From Cyclobacteriaceae bacterium (GTDB taxonomy: Bacteria; Bacteroidota; Bacteroidia; Cytophagales; Cyclobacteriaceae), in NCBI GenBank assembly GCA_028285445.1, contig JANQPQ010000015.1:115876-179875 (forward strand): DNA of 64,000 bases, written 5' to 3'. The translations under genes were made by a program, and so were the position numbers. A model generated the notes under the pieces. The model saw only the letters and a list, made by a program, of their open reading frames with translations, was not told the origin of the DNA and made no database searches. Positions 14,725 to 23,606 of this stretch are shown here, one piece after another; positions within the stretch are counted from its first letter, which is position 1; each line of letters starts with the position of its first letter.

Positions 14725-16605
14725 CTATTTTTGCGCTAGCAAGCTAAATGATTTGACCATGTCTATAAACTCGGCTCTGTAGCCTTCCTTATCTTCTCCT
14801 TTGGCACCTTCAGCCATCGCTACTACATCCGAATAGCTGGCGTTTCCTTTAAATTCAGAATCTCTCAACAACATGCCAAACTGGGCCACTGCCGCCGACC
14901 ACCTAAAGTCGTTTGAAGTCTTATCCAGCTTTGCGGAATTATCTTTTAAAACATTGGTGATCAGCTTGCTGGTAGTGCCATCTGGTTGTTTATACCTAAA
15001 CTTCACCGTCAGTAACTCGCCACCATGGCTTTGCGCATCTTTCTTTGGTGTTTGATACTTCAGCTCATCAACAGACTGCACAAACTCAGATTCAACACCA
15101 ACTGGAATAATTTCATAAAGGGCGGTTACCGTGTGTCCTGCTCCTAACTCACCAGCGTCTTTCTTATCGTTATTGAAATCTTCGCTTTTCAACATTCTAT
15201 TCTCGTAACCCAGCAACCGGTAAGCTTGCACCTTGGCAGGGTTAAATTCCACCTGAATTTTCACATCCTTGGCAATGGTGAAAAGTGTAGCGCGCATTTC
15301 AGTAACAAACACCTTCCTCGCCTCTTTAATGTTGTCTATGTAGAAATAGTTACCGTTTCCGGCATTACTAATCTGCTCCATGCGTCCATCTTTGTAGTTC
15401 CCCATGCCAAAACCAGTTATGGTAAGGAAAATGCCGTCTTTTCGCTTCTCTTCAATCATGCGCACCATGGCCGAGGTTGATGAAACGCCCACGTTAAAGT
15501 CACCATCAGTGGCCAGGATTACCCGGTTATTGCCGCCGTGAATAATATTCTCCAGGGCAACTTTGTAGGCTAGTTTAATGCCAGCACCTCCGGCAGTTGA
15601 CCCTCCAGATTGGAGACGATCAAGGGCAGAAATTATTTTTTCTTTCTCTATTGCTGGTGTTGATGGCAGCACTAATCCGGCTGCTCCGGCGTAAGCTACA
15701 ACAGCTACGCGATCGTTTTCACCCAGTTCATTCAGTAATAATTTCAACGATGATTTTAACAAAGGCAGTTTGTTAGCCGCAGACATAGACCCGGAAACAT
15801 CAACCAGGAAAACCAGGTTTGAAGGCTTCAAGTCTTCATAGTCCACCATTTTGCCCTGAAGGCCAACATGCACCAACTTATGTTGTTTATTCCAGGGTGC
15901 TTGTGAAACTTCGGTAGCAATGGAAAAAGGATGCTCTCCTTTAGGGTCCTTGTAATCATAGGTGAAATAATTCACCATTTCTTCGATACGAACTGCATCC
16001 TTTGGAGGCATCTGACCATTGTTGAGAAACCTTCGCAAGTTGCTATAAGAGGCACCATCCACATCTATAGAAAAAGTAGAAAGTGGATTGTTGAAAGGGT
16101 CCAGAAAAATGTTCTCACTGATATGGTCATATTCTTCGGTGTTGAAGTCGTGGAAGTTGTCTGCAGTGATACCATGCATCATCCCGCCCAGTGACATTTC
16201 AGCAGCTTTAGAAAGTCGCTTTGAATCTTTTTTGTAATAAACTTCTGACAACGCCACTTCATCTTCGGCCTCCACCTCCACATCTAATTCCATTATAATC
16301 TCTTCTTCATCAGCTCCCATGGCCACATTAATAACCGATTTCTTGCCAACATGCACTTCCTTCGTGGCAAATCCAGTATAGCTAAAAACCAAAATACCTC
16401 CTCTTGAAGGCACGCTGATTTTATACTTACCATGCATATCGGTCGTTGTACTGATATTGGTGTTTTTTAGTAACACGCTAACATTCACCAGGGTCGAACC
16501 GTCTTTGGCAGCAGTTACTTTTCCTGTGATTGTTCTCTGTTGGGCATTAATAACGCCAATTCCAGCGATTACCAATACCATCAAAATCAAACCTATTTTC
16601 TTCAT
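14725..16605 (-). CDS. VWA-domain protein with CarboxypepD_reg N-terminus (YfbK-like)
   Basis: About 626 residues from the ATG at 16605 (MKKIGLILMVLVIAG); an upstream start adds seven residues. A signal peptide is followed by a CarboxypepD_reg-like domain (RTITGKVTAAKDGSTLVNVSVLL). Then comes the YfbK-type N-terminal region (NPLSTFSIDVDGASYSNLRRFL, GQMPPKDAVRIEEMVNYF). The VWA domain has an intact MIDAS (LVFLVDVSGSMS, DGDFNVG), and the C-terminal DUF3520-like part ends at DMVKSFSLLAQK. Proteins of this type bind metal through MIDAS and are surface or periplasmic; the precise role is unknown. The gene is divergent from an ECF sigma factor 120 bp away, a recurring Bacteroidota arrangement. Confidence 0.9.
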   Translation of the reverse strand: MKKIGLILMVLVIAGIGVINAQQRTITGKVTAAKDGSTLVNVSVLLKNTNISTTTDMHGKYKISVPSRGGILVFSYTGFATKEVHVGKKSVINVAMGADEEEIIMELDVEVEAEDEVALSEVYYKKDSKRLSKAAEMSLGGMMHGITADNFHDFNTEEYDHISENIFLDPFNNPLSTFSIDVDGASYSNLRRFLNNGQMPPKDAVRIEEMVNYFTYDYKDPKGEHPFSIATEVSQAPWNKQHKLVHVGLQGKMVDYEDLKPSNLVFLVDVSGSMSAANKLPLLKSSLKLLLNELGENDRVAVVAYAGAAGLVLPSTPAIEKEKIISALDRLQSGGSTAGGAGIKLAYKVALENIIHGGNNRVILATDGDFNVGVSSTSAMVRMIEEKRKDGIFLTITGFGMGNYKDGRMEQISNAGNGNYFYIDNIKEARKVFVTEMRATLFTIAKDVKIQVEFNPAKVQAYRLLGYENRMLKSEDFNNDKKDAGELGAGHTVTALYEIIPVGVESEFVQSVDELKYQTPKKDAQSHGGELLTVKFRYKQPDGTTSKLITNVLKDNSAKLDKTSNDFRWSAAVAQFGMLLRDSEFKGNASYSDVVAMAEGAKGEDKEGYRAEFIDMVKSFSLLAQK

Positions 16606-16725
16606 GATTAAATTCTTTACCCTCATGATGCATCGGCCATTAGGTTTCCATAAATTTTTTGAGAATATTTTTTTTAACTACTTTGGCAGTCCAGCCAAGA
16701 AGAAGTCTCGTCAGTAAGACTTTTT

Positions 16726-17295
16726 ATGTTTTTTAAGCGAAATCAGAAGGAGAATAACAAGCGCGACTTGGCGCTAATTGAGTCGTATAAGGAAACTGGT
16801 GATCTCAATCAGCTGGGAGAGCTCTATGATGGCTACATCCACCTGGTATATGGTGTGTGCTTGAAATATCTTAAAGACGAGGACGACAGCAAGGATGCTG
16901 TGATGCAGATCTTTGAGAAGTTGGTACAAAGCTTAAAGAAGCATGAGGTGGCCAACTTCAAGAGCTGGCTACATGTTACGGCAAAGAATCACTGCCTGAT
17001 GGAATTGCGCTCTCGCAAGACCCGGCCTGAAACAAATACCAAAGAGGTATTTATGGAATCTGACTATGTTGAGCATCCTGAAGATGACGACACTTTGGAG
17101 CGTGATATTCGTAACTTAGAACAGGGCATGGCAAACCTTCCTAAGGAACAACAAAAGTGTTTGGAGTTGTTCTTTCTGGAAAAGAACAGTTACCAGCAGG
17201 TTGCTGAAATTACGGGTTACAATCTAAAGAAAGTAAAAAGCTACATACAGAACGGAAAAAGAAACCTGAAGCTGTATTTGCAAAAACAAGGGTGA
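16726..17295 (+). CDS. ECF sigma factor
   Basis: A 189-residue sigma-70 family protein. Region 2 is at ~residues 20-90 (LGELYDGYIHLVYGVCLKYL, EDDSKDAVMQIFEKLVQSL and FKSWLHVTAKNHCLMELR). An acidic spacer (MESDYVEHPEDDDTLERD) precedes region 4 (LPKEQQKCLELFFLEKNSYQQVAEITGYNLKKVKSYIQNGKRNL). Its stop overlaps the GTG start of the next gene (GTGA), so the two are coupled. It is divergent from the VWA gene. Confidence 0.92.
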   Translation: MFFKRNQKENNKRDLALIESYKETGDLNQLGELYDGYIHLVYGVCLKYLKDEDDSKDAVMQIFEKLVQSLKKHEVANFKSWLHVTAKNHCLMELRSRKTRPETNTKEVFMESDYVEHPEDDDTLERDIRNLEQGMANLPKEQQKCLELFFLEKNSYQQVAEITGYNLKKVKSYIQNGKRNLKLYLQKQG

Positions 17296-18737
17296 GTAAA
17301 AGAAAAAACGATATCGCAGCACATTTACGGCTTGACCAGATTAAGGCCTACAACAGTGGCAAACTCTCTCATGAAGAGATGCACCAGGTTGAAAGGCATT
17401 TGCTGACTTGTCAACTTTGCGCTGATGCCGTGGAAGGTTTTGAGGAAAGTGGTGGGGCCTTTGTATCAACCGATGTAGAGGCACTGCGCGATCAATTGAA
17501 GGAACGAATTGCAAAGCCTGAACGGGCAGTAGGCGGGAATGTAAAGATATACAGGATTGCGGCAGCCATAGCCTTTTTATTAGTTGCCACGGTGGCCATT
17601 CTCAATATCGATAAGCTAACCGGTGACTCCCTAACCCAGGAGGCAATGTCTATGGAAGATGCAGAAATGACTGAGGAGATTGCTGCGGTAGATAGTGCCG
17701 ACAACCAGGAAGCTACCCTGGCCTCAACTCCTGTTGAAGATGCCAAGCCCGAAGAAGAAAATGAAGCAGTAGATGAAAAACGAGACCAGGGTTTGATATC
17801 TCAAAATACGGAACAAACGCTGGCAAGCACAGGAGGAGAGACTACTGCTGGTCTGGAGTCAGAGGTATTGGCAGATGAAGCAAAAAAAGAAACTGATGAG
17901 AGGGCTGATGATTTATTGGCACTAGAGGCTGCGCCGGAAGAAGAAGAACAAGAAGCTGCCGATGACGAAGAAGTTGCTTTTGATTTTGACGCAAATATTG
18001 CGCTCAATGATTCGGTTACTTCTGATGACCAAAACAGCGCCGGCGACAGATTCTTTGCTGAAAGTGAGGATAAAGCTAAATCAGTGACCAAGGAAGAGGC
18101 CAGAGAGCGGTCAAGTGAAGTGACAGCCCTCCGTAAAGCTGTTCAAAATAGGGTGGTTAATGGAAGAATAACATCTGCTGATAATCAGCCCCTGACAGGT
18201 GTAAATGTAGTTTCTAAAGAAGTAAACCTTAGTACAATTACCGATGCCAATGGCGTTTATAATCTGGAACTACCAGTTGATGCCCAAAATCTTGAATTCT
18301 CCTTTGTCGGGTTCATTGACCAACAGGCCCAAATTCCTACTAGCAATCAGTTGAATATCAAGCTGCAGGAAAATGCTCAACAGCTTAGTGAGGTGGTTGT
18401 GCTTGGCTACAGTCAGGAAAACTACGACGCCAACCGTAACAGTGATGCGGCACCGGTCGGTGGCAACAACCGATTCAAGGAATATGTAGAGAATAACCTT
18501 CAATATCCCCTGCAGGCCATTGATAATAAAATCTCTGGCAGAGTTGTATTAGAATTCACTGTAAGCGCAACCGGAAGCCTTAGTGGATTTAGGGTACTTC
18601 GTGGCCTGGGTTATGGCTGCGATGAAGAAGCTATTCGGTTGGTAAGAGAAGGGCCAACCTGGACCCCAGCCTCTTCAGGAGGTACTGCTGTTGAAGAGAA
18701 AGTTCGGCTTAGAATCAAATTTGATCTGCCGCAGTAA
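17292..18737 (+). CDS. Zinc-finger anti-sigma / CarboxypepD_reg / TonB C-terminal fusion
   Basis: A 481-residue protein with a GTG start. A cytoplasmic anti-sigma zinc finger comes first (HxxxCxxC in VERHLLTCQLCADAVEGF, ~residues 34-48). A single transmembrane segment (IAAAIAFLLVATVAIL, ~90-107) is followed by a ~170-residue acidic, low-complexity periplasmic stretch rich in E, D and A. A CarboxypepD_reg domain comes next (VNGRITSADNQPLTGVNVVS), then a short SEVVVLGY motif as found in TonB-dependent receptors. The C-terminal TonB_C domain (GRVVLEFTVSATGSLSGF, GCDEEAIRLVREGPTWTPA) ends the protein. It is likely the membrane inhibitor of the coupled sigma factor, with a periplasmic arm able to contact outer-membrane receptors. 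Confidence 0.85.
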   Translation: MSKRKNDIAAHLRLDQIKAYNSGKLSHEEMHQVERHLLTCQLCADAVEGFEESGGAFVSTDVEALRDQLKERIAKPERAVGGNVKIYRIAAAIAFLLVATVAILNIDKLTGDSLTQEAMSMEDAEMTEEIAAVDSADNQEATLASTPVEDAKPEEENEAVDEKRDQGLISQNTEQTLASTGGETTAGLESEVLADEAKKETDERADDLLALEAAPEEEEQEAADDEEVAFDFDANIALNDSVTSDDQNSAGDRFFAESEDKAKSVTKEEARERSSEVTALRKAVQNRVVNGRITSADNQPLTGVNVVSKEVNLSTITDANGVYNLELPVDAQNLEFSFVGFIDQQAQIPTSNQLNIKLQENAQQLSEVVVLGYSQENYDANRNSDAAPVGGNNRFKEYVENNLQYPLQAIDNKISGRVVLEFTVSATGSLSGFRVLRGLGYGCDEEAIRLVREGPTWTPASSGGTAVEEKVRLRIKFDLPQ

Positions 18738-18823
18738 AACTTATTCGACTCAAAATTTGTTTTACACGCAACCTACCTAACTAATTTCTCGTCCTTCATT
18801 TGTAACTCAAAGACTTAGGACTC

Positions 18824-19357
18824 ATGCGATTTTTACTTGTCGCACTTTCGGCGGCACTTACTTTTACGGGTCAACTCTACGCTCAGTCGGTTTCTGAAAT
18901 CCGGGATGAGCTGTTTTATAAGGATTTTGACGAAGAGCAAACTTTATCTTTCCACGAGAAGTTAGAGTCTGTTGAAGATCCTACCCCGGTTGTAAAAGCC
19001 TACCGCGGAGTAGCCGAAGCATTAGTGGCTAAAGTAGCCTGGAATCCTGTTATCAAAATAGGGCACCTCAAATCTTCCCGAGAGTTTCTAAACAACGCCG
19101 TAAAAGAAGATCCCACCAACCTCGAAATAAGGTTCTTGCGATTTTCAACGCAATATGCTATTCCTGCTATCCTGGGATTTAGTCACGATCTACAAGAAGA
19201 TAAAGATGCTATTATGGCTTATCTGCAGGATATCTCTGGCCTCGCTCTGGACAGAGACCTACTTCTATTCATTATCGACTTCATGGGTACCACCAAGCTC
19301 TGCTCAGAGGAAGAATTGGCAGTGATTAGAACCCAACTTTCCGAAGCTGCCGGCTAG
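18824..19357 (+). CDS. Exported helical protein, unknown
   Basis: A 177-residue protein with a clear signal peptide (LLVALSAALTFTGQLYAQ). The mature part is all helical and TPR-like in spacing (TPVVKAYRGVAEALVAKVAWNP, GHLKSSREFLNNAVKEDPTNLEIRFLR, FLRFSTQYAIPAILGF). I recognise it only as a conserved Bacteroidota type of exported protein. It is 66 bp before another exported protein on the same strand and probably shares its transcript. Confidence 0.75.
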   Translation: MRFLLVALSAALTFTGQLYAQSVSEIRDELFYKDFDEEQTLSFHEKLESVEDPTPVVKAYRGVAEALVAKVAWNPVIKIGHLKSSREFLNNAVKEDPTNLEIRFLRFSTQYAIPAILGFSHDLQEDKDAIMAYLQDISGLALDRDLLLFIIDFMGTTKLCSEEELAVIRTQLSEAAG

Positions 19358-19423
19358 ATTCCAATTTTCAATATAATATTTCTATTTTATTGGAGTTCTA
19401 ATACCAACTCAAGCACTACCTAA

Positions 19424-20074
19424 TTGACAAGAGTTGCAGCCATTGTTTGTTTGCTCTTAATCCTGGCTTTGCCGGAGGTTCATGCCCAAAACCCCGAAAT
19501 TGGTCTTAGAGGGCAAATTTTTGACCTGGAAACCCTGGAGCCGATGCCGTTTGTGCATATCATACTTAATAACAGTGCCGGAACAGTTTCAGATGGTGAT
19601 GGCCGATTCGCGGTAAAAGTGAATACCTCTGATACGCTTACCTTATCCTTTGTCGGGTACCTGAACTACAGCTATATAGTCACTGCAGATTCCGGTGTGG
19701 TGGAAGAGGAATTCTATCTTCAGCAAGAATCGATCTATCTTAAAAATGTGAATGTGACCCCCCTGCCTAAAGACATTTCAGAATTTAAGCAGGCTTTTCG
19801 CGAACTTGAGCTCAAAGCACCGGATTCTCTGGATGCACAGCAAAACATCAATACTGCCAATTATATATTTAACGCCAACCCCTACTACCGAACCACGCTT
19901 GACGCTGAGGGAAATCGGGAGATTTGGCAAAGAGGAAATGAAGCCTTAAACCCGCGTGGGGGCAACATCAAGGGCTTGCTAAAATTTCTTAGGCGGCGTG
20001 TGCAGGGAAAGCCGCTGAAAGGAACTTACAAGGATTACAAAGACACCATGAAGGAGAAGGGCAAAGGCAACTAG
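19424..20074 (+). CDS. CarboxypepD_reg-like exported protein
   Basis: A 216-residue protein starting at TTG (19424); the next ATG would remove the signal peptide (VAAIVCLLLILALPEVHAQ). A CarboxypepD_reg-like domain follows at ~30-105 (GLRGQIFDLETLEPMPFVHIILN, GTVSDGDGRFAVKVN and LTLSFVGYLNYS). A basic C-terminus (GLLKFLRRRVQGKPLKGTYKDYK) follows a conserved segment with NANPYYRTTLDAEG. This is a common Bacteroidota surface-associated family without the TonB-dependent barrel. Its stop codon shares the CTAG sequence with the convergent protease gene's stop. Confidence 0.8.
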   Translation: MTRVAAIVCLLLILALPEVHAQNPEIGLRGQIFDLETLEPMPFVHIILNNSAGTVSDGDGRFAVKVNTSDTLTLSFVGYLNYSYIVTADSGVVEEEFYLQQESIYLKNVNVTPLPKDISEFKQAFRELELKAPDSLDAQQNINTANYIFNANPYYRTTLDAEGNREIWQRGNEALNPRGGNIKGLLKFLRRRVQGKPLKGTYKDYKDTMKEKGKGN

Positions 20075-21456
20075 ATGTGGTCAAAAGAGACAATAATTGG
20101 GACTATCATATCTGAAGGCCCTTTAGAAGAGAAGGAGATATCATCACCACTATAGTGCACAATCCTGGGATTTGCCAGCCTCTCTCCTACCACAGATTGC
20201 AGTCTCTGGTAGAAACTTCCCTGGTGGTAAGGCATCTCCTTCAATACTTTGTCAAAATCGATGGCCTGAGAAGAAATCAAAACGCAGAAGTAGTCGTGCC
20301 CTTTGTTTTCATCTAATGCCACAAACTTGTTTTCACTGGGAAACGCCAGGCTATTGCGGTCATAAGCAAGGTAGGGACTGACTTTGTTATCGTAAGGGAA
20401 AATCTGAAAAGAGGCCTTGGTATCATCTGAACCGAAAGCATAGACATAGGCTGGTTGCTCGGAATTTATCCAGAACTGAAATTGTGTTCCACTGCCATAT
20501 GCTTCGTTCATTTTGTACAGCCCATTGTTTGCCTGATACTGAGCACGCATTTCAGAGCCATCTTCGAGCTTGAAGTTCAGCTTACCTGCAAGTTCTACCC
20601 GCTCGGGTGGAATGCCAATCATTTCAAATGCATAGAGGGCCATCTTTTCGTAATCAGCATACGATATCCAGGCAAATCCATCATCGGCCCAATCGGCTCC
20701 CCAACTATTCATAATAAGGAATGAGCCCCCATATTTGTTGTCATCATAGCCCACTAACAACATGGCGTGGCATCCAAAACGATAGCCAAAGTCACCCGGC
20801 ATTGGAGACCAGAGGTCTTTTCCTCGCATAGCTTCCAGCCCAAATGAAGGTGGCGTATACATGGCAAAAACAACCGGATAGTTATGGGCGAGGCTGTTTT
20901 TTACCCGGTTGATCTTTCCTGGATCATCAGCATTAAAAAGAAGTTTATAATCGAGTATTCTATTGTCACTTGCCGCTTTATGATCATATTGGTTTGGTTC
21001 CCAGCTGCAGTTGAACCCAAACCTGGAATGTTTTGTCACTCCCTTATTTATCATTACCTCCAGGGCCTGATCTATATAAGTCCCTTGGTCGCAAGCATTG
21101 TTATAACGTATCTGATTGTAGATATAAGATGGCGAGAAAGTATTATTGTCAATTTCAGTCGGATCCGTTCGTTCTTCCGCAATGGAAGATAGAATTGTTC
21201 TGCCATGGTAGGCAGTGGCCCAAGCCACACAGGTTGAGGTGCTACCTTGATCGCCTGGGCTAGGGGCAAATTTTCTTAATGAAACTGCGGGTGGTATTAC
21301 AACTCCCCGTGAAAGATTGGGAGCAGTAGTTGGTGACGATTGCAGCCTTTCTGCGTCGTAAATCAACCCTGTGCCTTTGGTTTGACCTAGAGCCGGTGCC
21401 GGAAATTGGAATACCAACACTAGTAATAATATTCCAACTGCATACCTAGTGATCAT
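20071..21456 (-). CDS. Papain-like C1 cysteine protease with DUF4384-like C-terminus
   Basis: A 461-residue exported peptidase. A signal peptide (ILLLVLVFQFPAPALG) and a short propeptide-like segment precede the C1 domain. The oxyanion glutamine and catalytic cysteine are in PGDQGSTSTCVAWATAY, the histidine is in FGCHAMLLVGYDD, and the asparagine is in FLIMNSWGADWADDGFAW. All four catalytic elements are present. The last ~150 residues (LNFKLEDGSEMRA..., SEQPAYVYAFGSDD, FQIFPYD, FCVLISSQ) match the DUF4384-like module. A similar C1-DUF4384 combination in Bacteroidota is thought to act in the periplasm or outside the cell. Substrate unknown. Confidence 0.88.
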   Translation of the reverse strand: MITRYAVGILLLVLVFQFPAPALGQTKGTGLIYDAERLQSSPTTAPNLSRGVVIPPAVSLRKFAPSPGDQGSTSTCVAWATAYHGRTILSSIAEERTDPTEIDNNTFSPSYIYNQIRYNNACDQGTYIDQALEVMINKGVTKHSRFGFNCSWEPNQYDHKAASDNRILDYKLLFNADDPGKINRVKNSLAHNYPVVFAMYTPPSFGLEAMRGKDLWSPMPGDFGYRFGCHAMLLVGYDDNKYGGSFLIMNSWGADWADDGFAWISYADYEKMALYAFEMIGIPPERVELAGKLNFKLEDGSEMRAQYQANNGLYKMNEAYGSGTQFQFWINSEQPAYVYAFGSDDTKASFQIFPYDNKVSPYLAYDRNSLAFPSENKFVALDENKGHDYFCVLISSQAIDFDKVLKEMPYHQGSFYQRLQSVVGERLANPRIVHYSGDDISFSSKGPSDMIVPIIVSFDHI

Positions 21457-21521
21457 ATCCTAAATTTACTTAGAATGTAATTAATAGTCTTCATACACCC
21501 CAAGAGCATTTAGTAGTTCCC

Positions 21522-22166
21522 TCAGTTCTGGTAAGATGATGGGAAGTTGTAGCCCAAGGCAATCATAAATAGTCTATTAAGTACCGAAACTTCCGGGATT
21601 CTGGAAGAGGGGAAAATGTCAATACTTGAATTGGCCTCAAAATAGAATCTGTTTGAAAATTGAGCACCAAGCCCAAACTGAGCTGCAGGATAAATCTTGC
21701 GAAAATCGTTATGGCCTAAGGTCAAGTTGCTTGTAGGATCAATATTTGGATTTTCAAATTTTGTCTTTAGCAGCAATTCGACCCCTATGCTGGTTGATAA
21801 ATAGAACCGTGGTTGTTGATGGCTTAAAATAAAATTCCATCCTCCCTGAAAGCTCAAATAGTGGAAAATATTTCTGTGGATGGTTATTGGCGAAACAACC
21901 GTTCCATCTACCTGCTTGTGCCCTTTTTGTTGATAGACCAATCTTAAAACAGGCCTCACGGAAGAATCTCTTGCCGGCATATAGGAAAGTCCGCCGCCGA
22001 AAATAAGTGTAGGTTTGTGCCTAATTGCTCGATGCAAATCCTCAGTATTATCAACCACTGAATTTGTGGCAAGACCCTGATTGACAAATAGCGACCAAGT
22101 TTCTTTTTGAGCAACTGAGATGGTGGTAATGCAGCTAATGCATAAGGAGAAGATGATGCGTTTCAT
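21522..22166 (-). CDS. Outer-membrane beta-barrel protein
   Basis: A 214-residue protein with a signal peptide (IIFSLCISCITTISVAQ) and alternating amphipathic strands ending in aromatic residues (LIFGGGLSYMP, LRLVYQQKGHK, YLSFQGGWNFIL, FYLSTSIGVELLL and AAQFGLGAQFSNRFYFEANSS). The C-terminus (MIALGYNFPSSYQN) fits a small 8-stranded OMP_b-brl porin-like fold. The precise function is not predictable. Confidence 0.78.
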   Translation of the reverse strand: MKRIIFSLCISCITTISVAQKETWSLFVNQGLATNSVVDNTEDLHRAIRHKPTLIFGGGLSYMPARDSSVRPVLRLVYQQKGHKQVDGTVVSPITIHRNIFHYLSFQGGWNFILSHQQPRFYLSTSIGVELLLKTKFENPNIDPTSNLTLGHNDFRKIYPAAQFGLGAQFSNRFYFEANSSIDIFPSSRIPEVSVLNRLFMIALGYNFPSSYQN

Positions 22167-22212
22167 GCGATTGAAACGCCTAGTATATAATTATATTATT
22201 GCAATAAAATAT

Positions 22213-22353
22213 TTAATTAATTAAATATTTGTTTTCGGTCATCTTCATGCCGACTTCCTTTTTAGCATTCATAGCTTTTCCTGCTGCCAGACCGATTATG
22301 AGTAACAATGCGCCGAGGATCAATAGCGAAGTAAGGAGTTTTGGCGTTTTCAT
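22213..22353 (-). CDS. 46-residue single-span membrane protein
   Basis: A small ORF with an ATG start (MKTPKLLTS), one hydrophobic segment (LLILGALLLIIGLAAGKA) and a short basic tail (MNAKKEVGMKMTENK). The N-in, single-span layout and clean start and stop in an otherwise gene-free interval support a real gene. The function is unknown. Confidence 0.55.
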   Translation of the reverse strand: MKTPKLLTSLLILGALLLIIGLAAGKAMNAKKEVGMKMTENKYLIN

Positions 22354-22575
22354 GATTGTAGAGTCTTTGTTTAAATCTTCGTTCAAAGTACTGGCAGATA
22401 CCTATTAACAAAAATTAAACTTTGGCCCTATCAACAGCTTTTAGGCACTTTTTGCCGCACTCACAGATCGCAATCACCGCTGGCCCTCTATTTTTTGCAA
22501 TTTTTAGACATTCCCGTTTTACTTCTTGCAATTTTTGCTAAAATTTGGCAACCACCTCACTAGTCCACCATTAGC
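22354..22575. other. Divergent intergenic region with repeated TTGCAATTTTT
   Basis: About 220 bp between the 46-residue gene (minus) and the HTH regulator (plus). The last 85 bp hold TTGCAATTTTT twice, at 22495-22505 and 22526-22536, spaced 31 bp (three helical turns), followed by the related TTGCTAAAATTTGGCAA. These are candidate operators for the downstream regulator. Nothing else is seen. Confidence 0.5.
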
Positions 22576-23589
22576 ATGATTCCTGAAGAAAAAGCCGGTA
22601 TTCAGGCTCAATTCCTGGCGCTTATCAAACAAAAGTTACAGCCTAACATTTCATTCGTAGATGAGATCTCAGATCTTTTGCATGTAAGTAGGGACAGCGC
22701 TTATCGCCGGATTCGTGGCGAAACCACGCTTACCTTTGAAGAGATTCAGACTCTGAGTAATCACTTCCAGGTTTCTGTGGATAGTTTACTGAACACCGGA
22801 CAAGGCAGAGTGACCTTTAACAACCGCGCAATTAATGAGGATACTTTCACCTTCGAGGAATACCTGAAATCAATCCTGGAAAACCTGATCACCATTAACC
22901 AATTCCAGGTAAAAGAACTCTTCTTTGCTGCCAAGGATATTCCCATTTTTCACTATTTCCAGTTTCGGAAACTGGCTTCGTTTAAAATATTCTTCTGGTT
23001 AAGAACTATCCTTGCTTATCAAGACTATAAAGACAAGCACTTTACATTTGAGACTGTAGACGCCAAACTGCTTGACCTGGCTAACGAAATTTGGGAGAAG
23101 TATATCATTACCCCCTCCGTGGAAATTTGGAGTGACGAAACAATAAACATTACCCTAAGACAAGTTGAGTTTTATTTTGAAGCGGGGGTAATAAGAAAAG
23201 ACGATGCGTTGGCCGTCTGTCGGGAAATGGAAACACTACTGGACCACATTAAGACTCAAGCGGCAGCAGGTAAGAAATTCTTTTACGAGAAAAGAGAATC
23301 AGGCGTGGATGGAAGCTATCAGCTGTACCAAAATGAAGTGGCGATTGCTGATAACACCATTTTCTTCATCATGGATGAGGTGAAAATCACTTTCATCACT
23401 CATAATAATCTAAATATACTTAGTACTACAGACGGTGAATTCTGTGAGCACACTCACTACCACCTGCAAAATATTATCAAGAAGTCGACACTGCTGTCTT
23501 CTACCTCAGAAAAAGAAAGGGGAAGGTTCTTTAAGAAAATGGGTGATAAACTGGAAAAGCTGATTCGTAGAATTGAAGTTCAAGAATGA
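22576..23589 (+). CDS. HTH transcriptional regulator, Bacteroidota-type
   Basis: A 337-residue regulator with a BetR/XRE-like helix-turn-helix at residues ~20-72 (FVDEISDLLHVSRDSAYRRIRGETTLTFEEIQTLSNHFQVSVDSL). A ~260-residue helical domain of unknown ligand specificity follows (INQFQVKELFFAAKDIPIFHYFQF, FKIFFWLRTIL). Proteins of this shape are common in Cytophagales and mostly uncharacterised. It is monocistronic, and the direct repeats before it suggest autoregulation. Confidence 0.8.
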   Translation: MIPEEKAGIQAQFLALIKQKLQPNISFVDEISDLLHVSRDSAYRRIRGETTLTFEEIQTLSNHFQVSVDSLLNTGQGRVTFNNRAINEDTFTFEEYLKSILENLITINQFQVKELFFAAKDIPIFHYFQFRKLASFKIFFWLRTILAYQDYKDKHFTFETVDAKLLDLANEIWEKYIITPSVEIWSDETINITLRQVEFYFEAGVIRKDDALAVCREMETLLDHIKTQAAAGKKFFYEKRESGVDGSYQLYQNEVAIADNTIFFIMDEVKITFITHNNLNILSTTDGEFCEHTHYHLQNIIKKSTLLSSTSEKERGRFFKKMGDKLEKLIRRIEVQE

Positions 23590-23606
23590 TTTCTAAATTC
23601 AACCTG

